DNA from: Rhodocyclales bacterium
GTDB lineage: Bacteria; Pseudomonadota; Gammaproteobacteria; Burkholderiales; Rhodocyclaceae
Direction of reading: 5' to 3'
Length of the DNA: 64,000 nucleotides
NCBI GenBank assembly: GCA_026399435.1
Contig: JAPLQX010000032.1
Location: forward strand, 32,281 to 96,280
Below are positions 49,285 through 58,325 of this stretch, piece by piece. Position numbers and translations under genes: made by a program. Numbering within the stretch: the first letter of the stretch is position 1; each line of letters starts with the position of its first letter. Under the pieces are notes generated by a model, which did no database searches, was not told the origin of the DNA, and worked only from the letters and a program-made list of their open reading frames with translations.

Positions 49285-51354
49285 ATGCAATACGACCGCG
49301 TCACCGCCCCCGATCACGGGGCGGAGGAAATCTCCGAGCATGGCATTCCGCGCCGTCTCGGAGGACTCCCTCTGCAGATCGCAACCGGCATCGCGCTGGC
49401 CTTCTCCACCTACCAACTGGTCATCGCCGCTTTTGCGCCGCTGTCCAGCCTGGTCACCCGCAGCGTGCACGTCGGCTTTCTGCTGGCGATCACGCTGGTG
49501 CTCTACCCGAGCTTCCGCCACAACGCGAAGATTTCCCGCGTGCCATGGCATGACTGGTTCCTCGCTGGCGGTGCCTTCAGCCTTTCGCTGTACCACTGGA
49601 TTTTCGAGGCCGAGCTGATCCAGCGCTCGGGCGATCCGTCCGGCATCGACATCGCGGTCGGCTGCGTATTCGTCATTCTGGTGTTCGAAGCCACGCGACG
49701 CGTCATGGGCCTCGCGCTGCCGATCATGTGTGCCGGCTTTCTGGCTTACGGACTATGGGGCCAGTATCTGCCGGAATTCATTGCCCATCGCGGTTATAGC
49801 TTCACCCAGATCATCGACAATCTCTACCTGTCCACCGAAGGCGTGTTCGGCGTGCCGACCTACGTCTCCGCCACCTACATCTTTCTCTTCATCCTGTTCG
49901 GCGCGTTTCTCGAACACGCCGGCATGATCCGGCTGTTCAACGCCCTGGCACTGGGCACCGTCGGCCACACCCAGGGCGGCCCGGCGAAGGTCGCGGTGAT
50001 CTCCTCCGGACTGATGGGCACCATCTCCGGCTCGGGCGTGGCCAATGTACTCACCGTCGGCCAATTCACCATCCCGCTGATGATGCGCTACGGCTACTCG
50101 CCGGTGTTCGCCGGCGCCGTCGAAGCAACCGCCAGCATGGGCGGCCAGATCATGCCGCCGGTGATGGGCGCGGTCGCCTTCATCATGGCCGAGACGCTCA
50201 ACGTGCCGTATTCGGAGATCGTCAAGGCCGCCATCATCCCGGCCATCCTCTATTACTTCACCGCCTTCTGGATGGTGCACCTCGAAGCCGGCAGCAAGGG
50301 CCTGCTGGGCATCCCCAAGGAGGAACTACCCAACCCTTGGCGCGCCCTCAAGGAAAACTGGCATCTGGTGCTACCGCTGGCCGCGCTGGTGGCCATGCTG
50401 TTCCACGGCTTCACGCCGATGTTCGCCGGCATGGTGGGCCTCGCGCTGACCGCCATCCTGATCCTCGGCGCCGGCATTGCCGCGCGCGTCTCGAACACCG
50501 CCTTCCGCTACGTCTTCTGGCTCGCGGTGGGGCTGGCCTCGTCGCTCTTCGTCAAGTGGGGCATCGTGCCGGTGCTGGCGGTCATCCTGGCGCTGGTGGC
50601 GATCAGTTTCTCGGTCAAGGGCGGCCGCCATACGCTGCACCTGCTCAAGATGAGCCTGGTCGATGGCGCCAAGCAGGCGATTCCGGTGGGGCTGGCCTGC
50701 GCCATCGTCGGCACCATCGTCGGCGTGCTTTCGCTCACCGGTGCCGCATCGACCTTCGCCACCTGGATCATGGCCGCCGGAGAGAAAAGTCTGTTTCTTT
50801 CCCTGCTGCTGACCATGGTGATCTGCATCGTGCTCGGCACCGGCCTGCCCACCATCCCCAACTACATCATCACTGCCGCCATTGCCGCACCGGCCCTGGC
50901 CAAGCTCGGCGTGCCGCTGATCATCAGCCACATGTTCACCTTCTACTTCGGCATCATGGCCGACCTGACGCCGCCCATCGCGCTGGCCGCGCTGGCCGCG
51001 TCTTCGATCGCCAAGGCGTCGCACGACGCCATCGGCTGGAAGGCGACGCAAATCGCCATCGTCGGTTTTGTGGTGCCCTATCTCGCCGTCTACGAACCCG
51101 CGCTGATGCTGCAGGGAGACTGGACCGTGCTCGATGTATTGCTGTCGATAACCAAGGCCGTAGTGGCGATCATGCTCTGGTCGGCAGCGGTGATCGGCTA
51201 CTGGCGCGTCCCTCTCAAGCTCTGGGAGCGCGCCGCCGCCATCGTCGCCGCCTGCCTGCTGGTGGCCTTTTTCCCCTGGTCCGACGAAATCGGCTATGCG
51301 ATGGCCGTGCTGCTGGTCGCCAACCACCTGCGGCGCGCAAAAGCGGCGGCATGA
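49285..51354 (+). CDS. TRAP transporter fused 4TM/12TM membrane protein
   Basis: 689 residues with about 16-18 membrane segments. The N-terminal part (to about 150) corresponds to DctQ and the rest to DctM, with the TRAP core HTQGGPAKVAVISSGLMGTI, SGSGVANVLTVGQFTIPLMM and GGQIMPPVMGAVAF. Fused 4TM/12TM proteins are the standard partners of TAXI receptors. Sodium- or proton-driven solute uptake across the inner membrane. The DUF1850 gene overlaps its stop (ATGA). Confidence 0.95.
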   Translation: MQYDRVTAPDHGAEEISEHGIPRRLGGLPLQIATGIALAFSTYQLVIAAFAPLSSLVTRSVHVGFLLAITLVLYPSFRHNAKISRVPWHDWFLAGGAFSLSLYHWIFEAELIQRSGDPSGIDIAVGCVFVILVFEATRRVMGLALPIMCAGFLAYGLWGQYLPEFIAHRGYSFTQIIDNLYLSTEGVFGVPTYVSATYIFLFILFGAFLEHAGMIRLFNALALGTVGHTQGGPAKVAVISSGLMGTISGSGVANVLTVGQFTIPLMMRYGYSPVFAGAVEATASMGGQIMPPVMGAVAFIMAETLNVPYSEIVKAAIIPAILYYFTAFWMVHLEAGSKGLLGIPKEELPNPWRALKENWHLVLPLAALVAMLFHGFTPMFAGMVGLALTAILILGAGIAARVSNTAFRYVFWLAVGLASSLFVKWGIVPVLAVILALVAISFSVKGGRHTLHLLKMSLVDGAKQAIPVGLACAIVGTIVGVLSLTGAASTFATWIMAAGEKSLFLSLLLTMVICIVLGTGLPTIPNYIITAAIAAPALAKLGVPLIISHMFTFYFGIMADLTPPIALAALAASSIAKASHDAIGWKATQIAIVGFVVPYLAVYEPALMLQGDWTVLDVLLSITKAVVAIMLWSAAVIGYWRVPLKLWERAAAIVAACLLVAFFPWSDEIGYAMAVLLVANHLRRAKAAA

Positions 51355-51725
51355 GCCTTTGCCTCGCGGCGGGCGCGGTTAGCGCCGTGCTCGCCATCGA
51401 GAGCTTCACCTTGGCCTGGATGCACTCGATCGAAAAGATCCGCTGGGAAGAAGACTGGCGCATCGAAGGCCACACGCTGGTCATCAGCGAAGCCCGCATC
51501 CGCGGCAGCGGCGCCGGCATGGAGCCGCCGGCCGGCAGCGTGCTGAAGGACGGCGTCTGGCATTACCGGCCGACCTTGCCACCGCAGAAGATGCTGCGCC
51601 TCACCCACTCGCCCCACACTGCCGGCTACGAACTCTGCATCGATGGCAGTTGCCGGCCGCTTGCAGATCATCTGCCGCGGATCGACAATAACGTCGTGAT
51701 CGAAATCAGGGAGTGCGCATCATGA
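51351..51725 (+). CDS. DUF1850 protein, TAXI-TRAP accessory
   Basis: 124 residues. The N-terminal hydrophobic segment LAAGAVSAVLAIESFTLAWM, shortened to SAVLAIESFTLAWM, may be a signal or anchor. Conserved HSIEKIRWEEDWRI, then EARIRGSGAGMEPP and LTHSPHTAGYELCIDG. DUF1850 genes occur beside TAXI-TRAP operons, suggesting a role in assembly or substrate handling; its mechanism is unknown. It overlaps the TRAP permease stop and the ogt start (ATGA on both sides). Confidence 0.85.
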   Translation: MSLCLAAGAVSAVLAIESFTLAWMHSIEKIRWEEDWRIEGHTLVISEARIRGSGAGMEPPAGSVLKDGVWHYRPTLPPQKMLRLTHSPHTAGYELCIDGSCRPLADHLPRIDNNVVIEIRECAS

Positions 51726-52192
51726 AGCCCTATTCCGCCGTCCTGTCCGCGCCCGGCTTTTCCATCGGCATCTGCTGCAACGATGACGAGATCACCGCCA
51801 TCGACTATCTGGAACCGCAGGCGGAGATCCCGCCGAAGGCCCCGCTGGCAAGGGAAGCCGTGCGCCAGTTGCGCGCATGGCTGAAGAACCCGTGCTTCGA
51901 ATTCGGCTTGCCGCTGGCGCCCGCCGGCACGCATTTCCAGCGCCGGGTGTGGAGCGAGATCGCCGCGATCCCGGCCGGCCGGACGAAGAGCTACGGCGAG
52001 GTCGCCGCCGCCATTCACAGCGGCCCGCGCGCGGTGGGCAATGCCTGCGGCGCCAATCCCTATCCGATCGTCGTGCCCTGCCATCGCGTCGTTGGCGCTA
52101 ATCAGGGACTGGGCGGTTTCGCCCGGCAGCGCGGCGGCTTTCTGCTCGACATCAAGAAGTGGCTGCTGCTGCACGAACATGCTGGCTTCTGA
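51722..52192 (+). CDS. ogt: Methylated-DNA-protein cysteine methyltransferase
   Basis: 156 residues starting at the ATGA overlap with DUF1850; an in-frame GTG at 51713 is possible. Repairs O6-methylguanine by suicide transfer to the Cys in NPYPIVVPCHRVVGANQG (near residue 118). The Arg finger and wing motif FQRRVWSEIAAIPAGRTKSY, GEVAAAIHSGPRAVGNACGA and the Tyr are all present. It overlaps the xerD start by 14 bases. Part of the TRAP-DUF1850-ogt-xerD transcript by spacing, though functionally unrelated to transport. Confidence 0.93.
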   Translation: MKPYSAVLSAPGFSIGICCNDDEITAIDYLEPQAEIPPKAPLAREAVRQLRAWLKNPCFEFGLPLAPAGTHFQRRVWSEIAAIPAGRTKSYGEVAAAIHSGPRAVGNACGANPYPIVVPCHRVVGANQGLGGFARQRGGFLLDIKKWLLLHEHAGF

Positions 52193-53093
52193 CGCGGCGC
52201 TGATCGACGAATTCATCGACGCGCTGTGGCTCGCTGACGGGCTATCGAAGAACACGCTGGCGAGCTACCGCAGCGATCTGGCGCTGTTTGCGCAGTGGCT
52301 GGCGCCGCGCCATGACTCGATAGTCGGCGCCGACGAGACGGCGATCAACGCCTATCTCGCGCATTTGAATGCCCGCCCCGGCGGCATCAAGTCGACCAGC
52401 CAGCGTCGCCTGATGGCGACGCTGCGGCGCTGCTACCGCTGGCTGCTGGATCAGGGCCGGCTGCAGGCCGATCCGCTGCTCAACATCGACAAGCCGCGGC
52501 CGATCCAGCGCTTTCCCAAGACGCTCTCCGAGAAGCAGGTGGAAGACCTGCTGAATGCACCGGACGTGAACACCCCGCTCGGCCTGCGCGACCGGGCCAT
52601 GTTCGAGCTGCTCTATGCCACCGGACTGCGCGTCTCCGAACTGGTCGGCGTGCGCCTGTTCGAGGTGAGCCTCAACGACAACGTGGTGCGGGTGATGGGA
52701 AAGGGCTCCAAGGAGCGCCTGGTGCCGCTGGGACAGATCGCCGCCGAGTGGTTGCAGCGCTACATCGCCGACGCGCGTGGCGAACTGCTCAAGCAGCATG
52801 TGTCCGACGCGGTATTCGTCACCACGCGCGGCAGCGGCATGTCGCGGCAGATGTTCTGGACCCTGGTCAAGAAGTACGCCCTGCGCGTCGGCATTCCGCA
52901 GGAGCGCATTTCGCCGCACGTGCTGCGTCACGCATTCGCCACTCATCTGCTGAATCACGGCGCCGACCTGCGCGTGGTGCAACTGCTGCTCGGCCACGCC
53001 GACATTTCAACGACGCAGGTGTACACCCACGTCGCCCGCGAACGGCTGAAGCAACTGCATCGTGAGCATCATCCGCGCGGCAAAAGAGACTGA
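52179..53093 (+). CDS. xerD: Site-specific tyrosine recombinase XerD
   Basis: 304 residues, normal for XerD. N-terminal core-binding domain (IDEFIDALWLADGLSKNTLA) and catalytic domain with the active-site Arg in ATGLRVSELVGV (near 148), Lys in GKGSKERLVPLG, HVLRHAFATHLLNHGADLRV, GHADISTTQVYTHV with the nucleophile Tyr. It resolves chromosome dimers at dif with XerC, at the septum via FtsK. A copy of the 22-base motif lies at 52322 in the N-terminal coding region. Confidence 0.95.
   Translation: MLASDAALIDEFIDALWLADGLSKNTLASYRSDLALFAQWLAPRHDSIVGADETAINAYLAHLNARPGGIKSTSQRRLMATLRRCYRWLLDQGRLQADPLLNIDKPRPIQRFPKTLSEKQVEDLLNAPDVNTPLGLRDRAMFELLYATGLRVSELVGVRLFEVSLNDNVVRVMGKGSKERLVPLGQIAAEWLQRYIADARGELLKQHVSDAVFVTTRGSGMSRQMFWTLVKKYALRVGIPQERISPHVLRHAFATHLLNHGADLRVVQLLLGHADISTTQVYTHVARERLKQLHREHHPRGKRD
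52322..52343 (+). repeat. Dispersed 22-base motif, copy inside xerD
   Basis: AGTCGGCGCCGACG...ACGGCG, 19/22; translated as VGADETA. Confidence 0.55.
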
Positions 53094-53099
53094 GCAAGC

Positions 53100-53873
53100 T
53101 CAGGCCGGGCAGGCGTGCCTTTGCAGGGCCTGCAATATCTCGCCACTCGCCCTGTCCTGAACGAAAACCACCACTCCAAGGTCGGCGCGCTTCCAGCCGG
53201 CATCCAGCGCGAGTTCCTGATGCAGGGACAAACTTCCGTCCTTGCCCAGCGTCAGCGGGCCGATCAGGCGGCGCACCACATAGTCGTGATGCAGGGTCTT
53301 GCCGGCGTTCTCCCCAGCGCGCACCCGTGATTCGAGGTTGTTCTCGTACAGCGCGAGCCAGACCTCGACGGCGGCAGTCGTGGCGGGAACCCGGATCTCG
53401 GCGCCGACGGTCAGATGCCTGCCGCCAGTTGCGCCAAGCTCAAGAGCGATGCTGGCACCCGAACGAGTTTCGCCCACACCATCGAGCGGGCTCCCGGCGC
53501 TGCGCCAGTCGCGCCCGTTGCGCAAGAACTGCGGCGTATAGACCAGGCGCGAATTGGCAAGACCGGCCATGACCTGCTGACGCCGGGTATGCAGCGGGCT
53601 GGCGAAGCGGTCGACCCAGCCCAGACGATCCCAGTAATCGACATGGAAGGCCAGCGGCACGAGGCGCCCGGCATAGCCGGCCTCGCTCTTGAATTGCGAC
53701 AGCTTTTGGTCAGCGGGCGGACAACTGTCGCAACCCTCCGAGGTGTAGAGCTCGAGCAGCACGGCGCGCTGCGCTGCGCTTTGCGCAACGCACGCCGGCG
53801 CCGCAAGGGCCTCTGCGCCCGACATCGAAGCCAGGCAGGCAAGCAGCAAACAGGCGGACCGGCAGGCATTCAT
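53100..53873 (-). CDS. Secreted DUF1223 protein
   Basis: 257 residues from the ATG at 53873, giving a clear signal peptide (LLLACLASMSGAEALAAP); a longer frame starts upstream without better support. DUF1223 core: VLLELYTSEGCDSCPPADQK with a thioredoxin-like CDSCPP, then LAFHVDYWDRLGWVDRF, and YTPQFLRNGRDW. Secreted thioredoxin-like-fold proteins of unknown redox role. Convergent with xerD, 6 bases apart. Confidence 0.85.
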   Translation of the reverse strand: MNACRSACLLLACLASMSGAEALAAPACVAQSAAQRAVLLELYTSEGCDSCPPADQKLSQFKSEAGYAGRLVPLAFHVDYWDRLGWVDRFASPLHTRRQQVMAGLANSRLVYTPQFLRNGRDWRSAGSPLDGVGETRSGASIALELGATGGRHLTVGAEIRVPATTAAVEVWLALYENNLESRVRAGENAGKTLHHDYVVRRLIGPLTLGKDGSLSLHQELALDAGWKRADLGVVVFVQDRASGEILQALQRHACPA

Positions 53874-54019
53874 GGCATGGCTCCAGCAGATTGACGGCGC
53901 CCCTGGCGTGGTGCGCTTCTGCCTTGGACGCATGAGAGCGGGATTCCTTACTCACCATGGTAAATCCCCTTGGGGACGCGAGGCCGCCGGTCATTGGGCA
54001 GAGGGGTAGAATTCATCGC

Positions 54020-54511
54020 ATGAAACCCGATACCCACGCCCCCGAAACGCCGGCGACCAAGTTCCTCAACAAGCACGGCGTCGCCCATTCCAACCATCTC
54101 TACGAGTACGAGGAGCATGGCGGCACGCAGGTGTCCGCCCGCGAGCTCAACGTCTCCGAGCACGCCGTGGTCAAGACCCTGGTCATGGAAGACGAAAACG
54201 CGAAGCCGCTGATCGTGCTGATGCACGGCGACCGCAAGGTGTCTACCAAGGAACTGGCGCGCCAGATCGGGGTCAAGAAGATCAGTCCCTGCAAGCCGGA
54301 GGATGCGCTGCGTCACACCGGCTACATGGTCGGCGGTTGTTCTCCGTTCGGCACCAAGAAGCCGCTGCCGGTGCATTTGGAGAAGACCATCCTCGACCTG
54401 CCGCTGATCTACATCAACGGCGGCAAGCGCGGCTATCTGGTCGGCGTCCATCCGCACGACATCCTGCGCGTGCTGCAGCCCAAGATCGTGGAGTGCGGTC
54501 TGAAAGACTGA
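54020..54511 (+). CDS. ybaK: YbaK/Cys-tRNA(Pro)-type deacylase
   Basis: 163 residues from ATG 54020. YbaK/ProX-like editing domain that hydrolyses mischarged aminoacyl-tRNA: ATKFLNKHGVAHSNHLYEYE, VVKTLVMEDENAKPLIVLMH, and CKPEDALRHTGYMVGGCSPF, shortened to HTGYMVGGCSPFGTKKPLP, with the key Lys and Gly residues of the family. Acts in trans in the cytoplasm to remove Cys from tRNA-Pro. Divergent from the DUF1223 gene and convergent with folB. Confidence 0.92.
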   Translation: MKPDTHAPETPATKFLNKHGVAHSNHLYEYEEHGGTQVSARELNVSEHAVVKTLVMEDENAKPLIVLMHGDRKVSTKELARQIGVKKISPCKPEDALRHTGYMVGGCSPFGTKKPLPVHLEKTILDLPLIYINGGKRGYLVGVHPHDILRVLQPKIVECGLKD

Positions 54512-54525
54512 TCAGCAAGGCAGGG

Positions 54526-54879
54526 TTACTTCTCCCGGCTGCGCTCGATCTGCACGCCGACGCGGCGCACACCCTTCATGATGCCCATCTTGGCGATGCT
54601 GATCTTGACCCAGGGCGCGCCGAACTCGTTCAGCAGCAGGCCGATCACGTATTCGCCGAGCGTCTCCAGCAGGTTGAAATGACGCGTCGCCAGTTCGGCG
54701 CGGATGCGATCGATCACCGCGTCGTAGCGGATGGTCTTGTCGATGTCGTCGTTCTGCGCCGCCTCGTCGGGCACGCCGAAGGTCAGGCTGATCTCCAGCG
54801 TCTGCGACGCCGCCTTCTCGCGCTCGAAAATTCCGACGTTCGCGTCGACCCGCATGTCGTCGATGAAGATGAAGTCCAT
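54526..54879 (-). CDS. folB: Dihydroneopterin aldolase
   Basis: 117 residues from the ATG at 54879 (MDFIFIDDMRVDANVGIFER). Folate biosynthesis: cleaves dihydroneopterin to the hydroxymethyl precursor. Family features: VGIFEREK with the active-site Glu, RYDAVIDRIRAEL, FNLLETLGEYVIGLLL, and KISIAKMGIMKGVRRVGVQI with the catalytic Lys. Often named FolX/FolB. The gap upstream (54880-55110) holds repeat-like hairpins. Confidence 0.92.
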   Translation of the reverse strand: MDFIFIDDMRVDANVGIFEREKAASQTLEISLTFGVPDEAAQNDDIDKTIRYDAVIDRIRAELATRHFNLLETLGEYVIGLLLNEFGAPWVKISIAKMGIMKGVRRVGVQIERSREK

Positions 54880-54924
54880 CACGCCTCCGCAGGGCCGCCC
54901 CAAGGGGGCGTGAAGTCAACAACG

Positions 54925-54948
54925 CGGAAGCCACGCAGCGGCTGAACC
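54925..54948 (-). repeat. 24-base repeat, copy 1
   Basis: On the minus strand GGTTCAGCCGCTGCG, then TGGCTTCCG. It matches the plus-strand sequence at 60615-60638 in 23 of 24 bases. Both copies lie in noncoding DNA beside hairpins. The gap 54880-55110 otherwise holds GC-rich hairpins and no gene. Confidence 0.6.
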
Positions 54949-55014
54949 ATGGTCACCCCTTTCCTTGGGGCGAAGGCGGGGTTTCGCAGGGCACTGCTCT
55001 GCGCCGCCGTAGCC

Positions 55015-55036
55015 GGTCGGCTGTGCAAAGCCGACC
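55015..55036. repeat. GC-rich hairpin in the folB-plsY gap
   Basis: GGTCGGCT, loop GTGCAA, AGCCGACC, a perfect 8-base stem. No T-run follows, so it is not called a terminator. Confidence 0.4.
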
Positions 55037-55110
55037 GTGGGACGGGGGCTGGGGGATAGGTCATGTTCACAGCTCCAGATTAGAATTCAGGCCATTCTAG
55101 GGAATCCACA

Positions 55111-55707
55111 ATGAACCTGCTTGTTTCCGCCGTCCTCGGCTATCTGCTCGGCTCCGTGCCGTTTGCCGTGATCGTCTCGCGCGCCTTCCGCCTGGCCGAT
55201 CCGCGCAGCTTCGGGTCAGGCAATCCGGGCGCGACCAATGTGCTGCGCAGCGGCAACAAGCTGGCGGCATTGCTGACGCTGATCGGCGACGCAGCCAAGG
55301 GCTGGCTCGCCATGTTCATCGCCGCAAGAGTCGGCGCTGACGGGACGGCGATCGCGGTCACGGGCCTGGCGGCTTTCCTCGGCCATGTATTTCCCTTCAC
55401 CCTCGGCTTCAGGGGCGGCAAGGGGGTGGCGACCGCGCTGGGCGTGCTGCTGGGCTTCTCCGCTGCCCTGGCTGGCATCACGGCCGGCATCTGGCTCGCG
55501 GTTGTCGCCATTACGCGCTATTCGTCGCTTGCAGCATTGGTCGCGGCGGCAACGGCGCCCTTCCTCACTTGGTGGCTGCTCGGAAAAGCCGACATCACCG
55601 CGGTGGTCGCCCTCATGTGCGCGGTGCTGATCTACCGCCACAAAAGCAACATTCGCAAACTGCTCGCCGGCAGCGAAGGCCGCGTCGGCGGCAGAAAACA
55701 GGACTGA
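55111..55707 (+). CDS. plsY: Glycerol-3-phosphate acyltransferase PlsY
   Basis: 198 residues. Integral membrane acyltransferase making lysophosphatidic acid from acyl-phosphate. The three loop motifs are SGNPGATNVLR (near 39), GHVFPFTLGFRGGKGVATAL and ALVAAATAP / KADIT. About five to six membrane helices. Divergent from folB, with tsaD nearby on the opposite strand, a usual association. The 22-base motif copy at 55329 encodes RVGADGTAI. Confidence 0.95.
   Translation: MNLLVSAVLGYLLGSVPFAVIVSRAFRLADPRSFGSGNPGATNVLRSGNKLAALLTLIGDAAKGWLAMFIAARVGADGTAIAVTGLAAFLGHVFPFTLGFRGGKGVATALGVLLGFSAALAGITAGIWLAVVAITRYSSLAALVAAATAPFLTWWLLGKADITAVVALMCAVLIYRHKSNIRKLLAGSEGRVGGRKQD
55329..55350 (+). repeat. 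Dispersed 22-base motif, copy inside plsY
   Basis: AGTCGGCGCTGACG...ACGGCG, 19/22; translated as RVGADGTA. Confidence 0.55.
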
Positions 55708-55736
55708 AGCGCACGCCGCTGGCGACGCGGCCAAAC

Positions 55737-56138
55737 TCAGAACCTGGTTGCAACCGGCGCGGTGCGCAAATGCGGGACGTACTGTTTATCGACAACACCG
55801 ATATGACCGACCAGCCATTCTTTCAGCATGTTGGTCATGCCGGCACTGACGTCTTCACGAATCGAACGCTGCTTGATTTCAAGCAGATCGACAGAGAACG
55901 CCCGGTGGGCGGCGATATGGGCTTCCAGGTCGGGGTATCCGTGCAGACGCATCAAGGCTTCTTCCACCGCAAAGTGGACGTTGACGAAACTGTTCAGTTC
56001 GACGAGCGCGAAATGCACCGCAGACCATTTGTCATCCGAAGTAACCGCCTGTTCCAGACGCGCCACAACATCGAACAGGACCTGATGCTGCTGGTCAATC
56101 TCGTGAATTCCGGTAAGCAGGTTGTCGGTCCAGCCCAT
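55737..56138 (-). CDS. Bacteriohemerythrin
   Basis: 133 residues from the ATG at 56138 with AAGGAGCC upstream. Di-iron oxygen-binding hemerythrin: HEIDQQHQVLFD (His, Asp/Glu), VHFAVEEALMRLHGYPDLEA and HIAAHRAFSVDL, WLVGHIGVVDKQYVPHL with the final ligands. Cytoplasmic oxygen carrier or sensor, as commonly found in betaproteobacteria living at oxic-anoxic boundaries. Divergent from the double-cNMP gene across 160 bases. Confidence 0.93.
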   Translation of the reverse strand: MGWTDNLLTGIHEIDQQHQVLFDVVARLEQAVTSDDKWSAVHFALVELNSFVNVHFAVEEALMRLHGYPDLEAHIAAHRAFSVDLLEIKQRSIREDVSAGMTNMLKEWLVGHIGVVDKQYVPHLRTAPVATRF

Positions 56139-56300
56139 CGTGGCTCCTTGCAGGTCTTTGAACATAAACAAAGCGGATGATTGTAGTCTGGATTTGTGCC
56201 CCGATTGACAGGCCACAAGGCCCGGGCTCCGATTGCGCGGCGTCCCTTATAATGCCGACTCGCTGCAAAACGCACATCTCTCGATCCAGGACACACTTGC

Positions 56301-57206
56301 ATGGATGATTTGGACTTTTCAGCCAAACCCGACGCATCGGCCCCCAAGCCGGTGGTGAAGCCGAGCCCGCCTGGCGAACCCGCTTCTCTCTATGAACCCA
56401 GGCTGGCGCTGGAGTTTTTCAAGATCGCCGGAACGCTGGAGCAGTTCCCGGCCGGCAAGCAGATATTTGTCGAAGACGAAAAATCCTCCGGGTTTTTCTC
56501 CAAGGGCGCCCGCATCTATTTGCTGCTCGAGGGCGACGTTGCGCTGACGCTCAAGGGCAAGCCGCTCGAACTGGTCCTGCCCGGCGAGACGTTCGGCGAG
56601 ATGGCGGCCATCGCCGACATCCCCCGAAGCGCGACGGCGACGGCCCGGAAGAATTGCCGGGTACTGTCGCTCGATGAAAAAGCTTTCCTCAATTCGCTGC
56701 AACAGATGCCCGAGTTTGCATTGATGCTGATGAGCGCCATGGCCCAGCGCCTGCGGCGCAGCGTCGCAAAACTGGCTACAGCGAAAAAGGCTTCGGTCGC
56801 GGCACTGGTCCAGAAGAATCTGCTGGACAAGAAAATGCTTGCGGAATTGCAGCAGGCGCTTGGCGATCCGTCGCCGACAGTGGCCCAGGCCGGTCAGAAT
56901 GTCCTTACCCAAGGCGCCGTGGGCGCCTGCATGTTCGTCGTGATCCAGGGCCGCATTGCGATATCGGTCGACGGCCTGCTGATCGAGCACGTCGGACCGG
57001 GCGGAACCTTCGGCGAGATGGCGCTGGTCGATCGCGCCGGCCGCGCCGCTACCGCCACCGCGGAAGCTGACAGCGCTTGGTTCCTTATAGCGCGCGAAGC
57101 CTTTCTTTCCATGGTCAAGTCGAGGCCGGCATTCGGCCTTGCGCTGCTGCGTTCCATGAGCGGGCGCGTGCAGCACATCGGCAGCCTCCTGCGCGACGGA
57201 TCCTAG
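56301..57206 (+). CDS. Double cyclic-nucleotide-binding-domain protein
   Basis: 301 residues. Two cNMP-binding domains (about 50-165 and 195-295): first LLLEGDVALTLKGKPLELVL, FGEMAAIADIPRSATATA; second FVVIQGRIAISVDGLLIEHV, FGEMALVDRAGRAATATAEA. Between them lies a helix (AMAQRLRRSVAKLA). No DNA-binding HTH, kinase or channel is attached, unlike CRP. The phosphate cassettes keep G-E and R-[SA]-A patterns, so ligand binding is plausible. It may regulate a partner protein by interaction. Co-directed but not overlapping with neighbours; tsaD lies downstream on the minus strand. Confidence 0.85.
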   Translation: MDDLDFSAKPDASAPKPVVKPSPPGEPASLYEPRLALEFFKIAGTLEQFPAGKQIFVEDEKSSGFFSKGARIYLLLEGDVALTLKGKPLELVLPGETFGEMAAIADIPRSATATARKNCRVLSLDEKAFLNSLQQMPEFALMLMSAMAQRLRRSVAKLATAKKASVAALVQKNLLDKKMLAELQQALGDPSPTVAQAGQNVLTQGAVGACMFVVIQGRIAISVDGLLIEHVGPGGTFGEMALVDRAGRAATATAEADSAWFLIAREAFLSMVKSRPAFGLALLRSMSGRVQHIGSLLRDGS

Positions 57207-57212
57207 CGGCGC

Positions 57213-58229
57213 TCAGGCCAGCAGATCGAGCGGCCAACGCGGACGGACGACGAAAGCGCCCCGGGCCGAGTCCGCCACGTCGCCCTGCAGCAGGCGCTGC
57301 GCGCCGCAAAAGGCAATCATCGCACCGTTGTCGGTGCACAGCTCCAGTTCGGGATAGAACACCCGGCCGCCGATCTTCGCCATCGCCTCGTCCAGCCGCT
57401 GGCGCAAACGGCGATTGGCACCGACGCCGCCGGCCACCACCAGTGACGAGAGTCGGTGCTGGCGACACGCCGCGACTGCCTTGGCCGCCAGCACTTCGGT
57501 TACCGCTTCCTGAAATTCCGCGGCGAGATCGGCTTTGTCGGCGTCCGTCAAGTCGTGAGCCCGGGCAGCGGTCAGCACCGCGGTCTTCAGGCCGGAAAAG
57601 CTGAAGGACAAATCGCCGCTGTTCAGCATCGGCCTAGGCAACTTGTAGCGACCCGGCTTGCCGCTTTCGGCCAGCTTCGCCAGCGCCGGCCCGCCGGGGT
57701 AACCCAGGCCGAGCAGCTTGGCGGTTTTGTCGAAGGCCTCGCCTGCCGCGTCGTCGAGCGATTCGCCGAGCAACTGGTAGGCGCCGACCCGCGTCACGCA
57801 CATCAACTGCGTATGCCCGCCGGAGACCAGCAGGGCGATGAACGGGAAGACCGGCACGTCGTCCGCCAGCAGCGGCGAGAGCAGATGGCCTTCGAGGTGA
57901 TGGACGGGTAGCGCGGGTATGCCCAGTGCCATTGCCAGTGCCTCGGCAAAACTGGCGCCGACCAGCAAGGCCCCCGCCAGCCCCGGCCCCGCCGTGTAGG
58001 CGATCGCATCGATGTCGCGGCGCGTACATCCCGCTTCGGCCAGCACGCGCTCCAGCAGCGGGATCAGCCGCCGCACATGATCGCGCGACGCCAGCTCCGG
58101 CACCACGCCGCCATAGGCCTCGTGCATCGCCACCTGGGTATGCACGGCATGTCCGAGCAGGCCGCGCTCCGTGTCGTACAGCGCAACGCCGGTTTCGTCG
58201 CAGGAGGATTCGATGCCGAGGACTTTCAT
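57213..58229 (-). CDS. tsaD: tRNA N6-adenosine threonylcarbamoyltransferase TsaD
   Basis: 338 residues from the ATG at 58229. Kae1/Qri7 family, transferring threonylcarbamoyl to A37 of ANN-decoding tRNAs with TsaB and TsaE. Metal-binding HHLEGH (near 110) and phosphate-binding [40 protein letters not shown]. Length is standard. A 22-base motif copy (57451) lies on the strand opposite to the gene, read as CRQHRLSS by TsaD. Confidence 0.97.
   Translation of the reverse strand: MKVLGIESSCDETGVALYDTERGLLGHAVHTQVAMHEAYGGVVPELASRDHVRRLIPLLERVLAEAGCTRRDIDAIAYTAGPGLAGALLVGASFAEALAMALGIPALPVHHLEGHLLSPLLADDVPVFPFIALLVSGGHTQLMCVTRVGAYQLLGESLDDAAGEAFDKTAKLLGLGYPGGPALAKLAESGKPGRYKLPRPMLNSGDLSFSFSGLKTAVLTAARAHDLTDADKADLAAEFQEAVTEVLAAKAVAACRQHRLSSLVVAGGVGANRRLRQRLDEAMAKIGGRVFYPELELCTDNGAMIAFCGAQRLLQGDVADSARGAFVVRPRWPLDLLA
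57451..57472 (+). repeat. Dispersed 22-base motif, copy inside tsaD
   Basis: AGTCGGTGCTGG...CACGCCG, 20/22; antisense to tsaD, so the coding frame differs from that in plsY or proA. Confidence 0.6.
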
Positions 58230-58279
58230 GGGCGGCATTCTACCGGCTGGCTATAATCGGCTGAAGCAACACCGCCGAA

Positions 58280-58301
58280 AGTCGGTGCTGGCGACACGGC
58301 G
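58280..58301 (+). repeat. Dispersed 22-base motif, copy (intergenic)
   Basis: AGTCGGTGCTGG...CACGGCG, 21/22 to consensus. In the 96-base divergent gap between tsaD and the receiver-like gene, hence not protein-driven. Confidence 0.7.
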
Positions 58302-58325
58302 AACCGGACTCGCGGCGAAGAAAAA

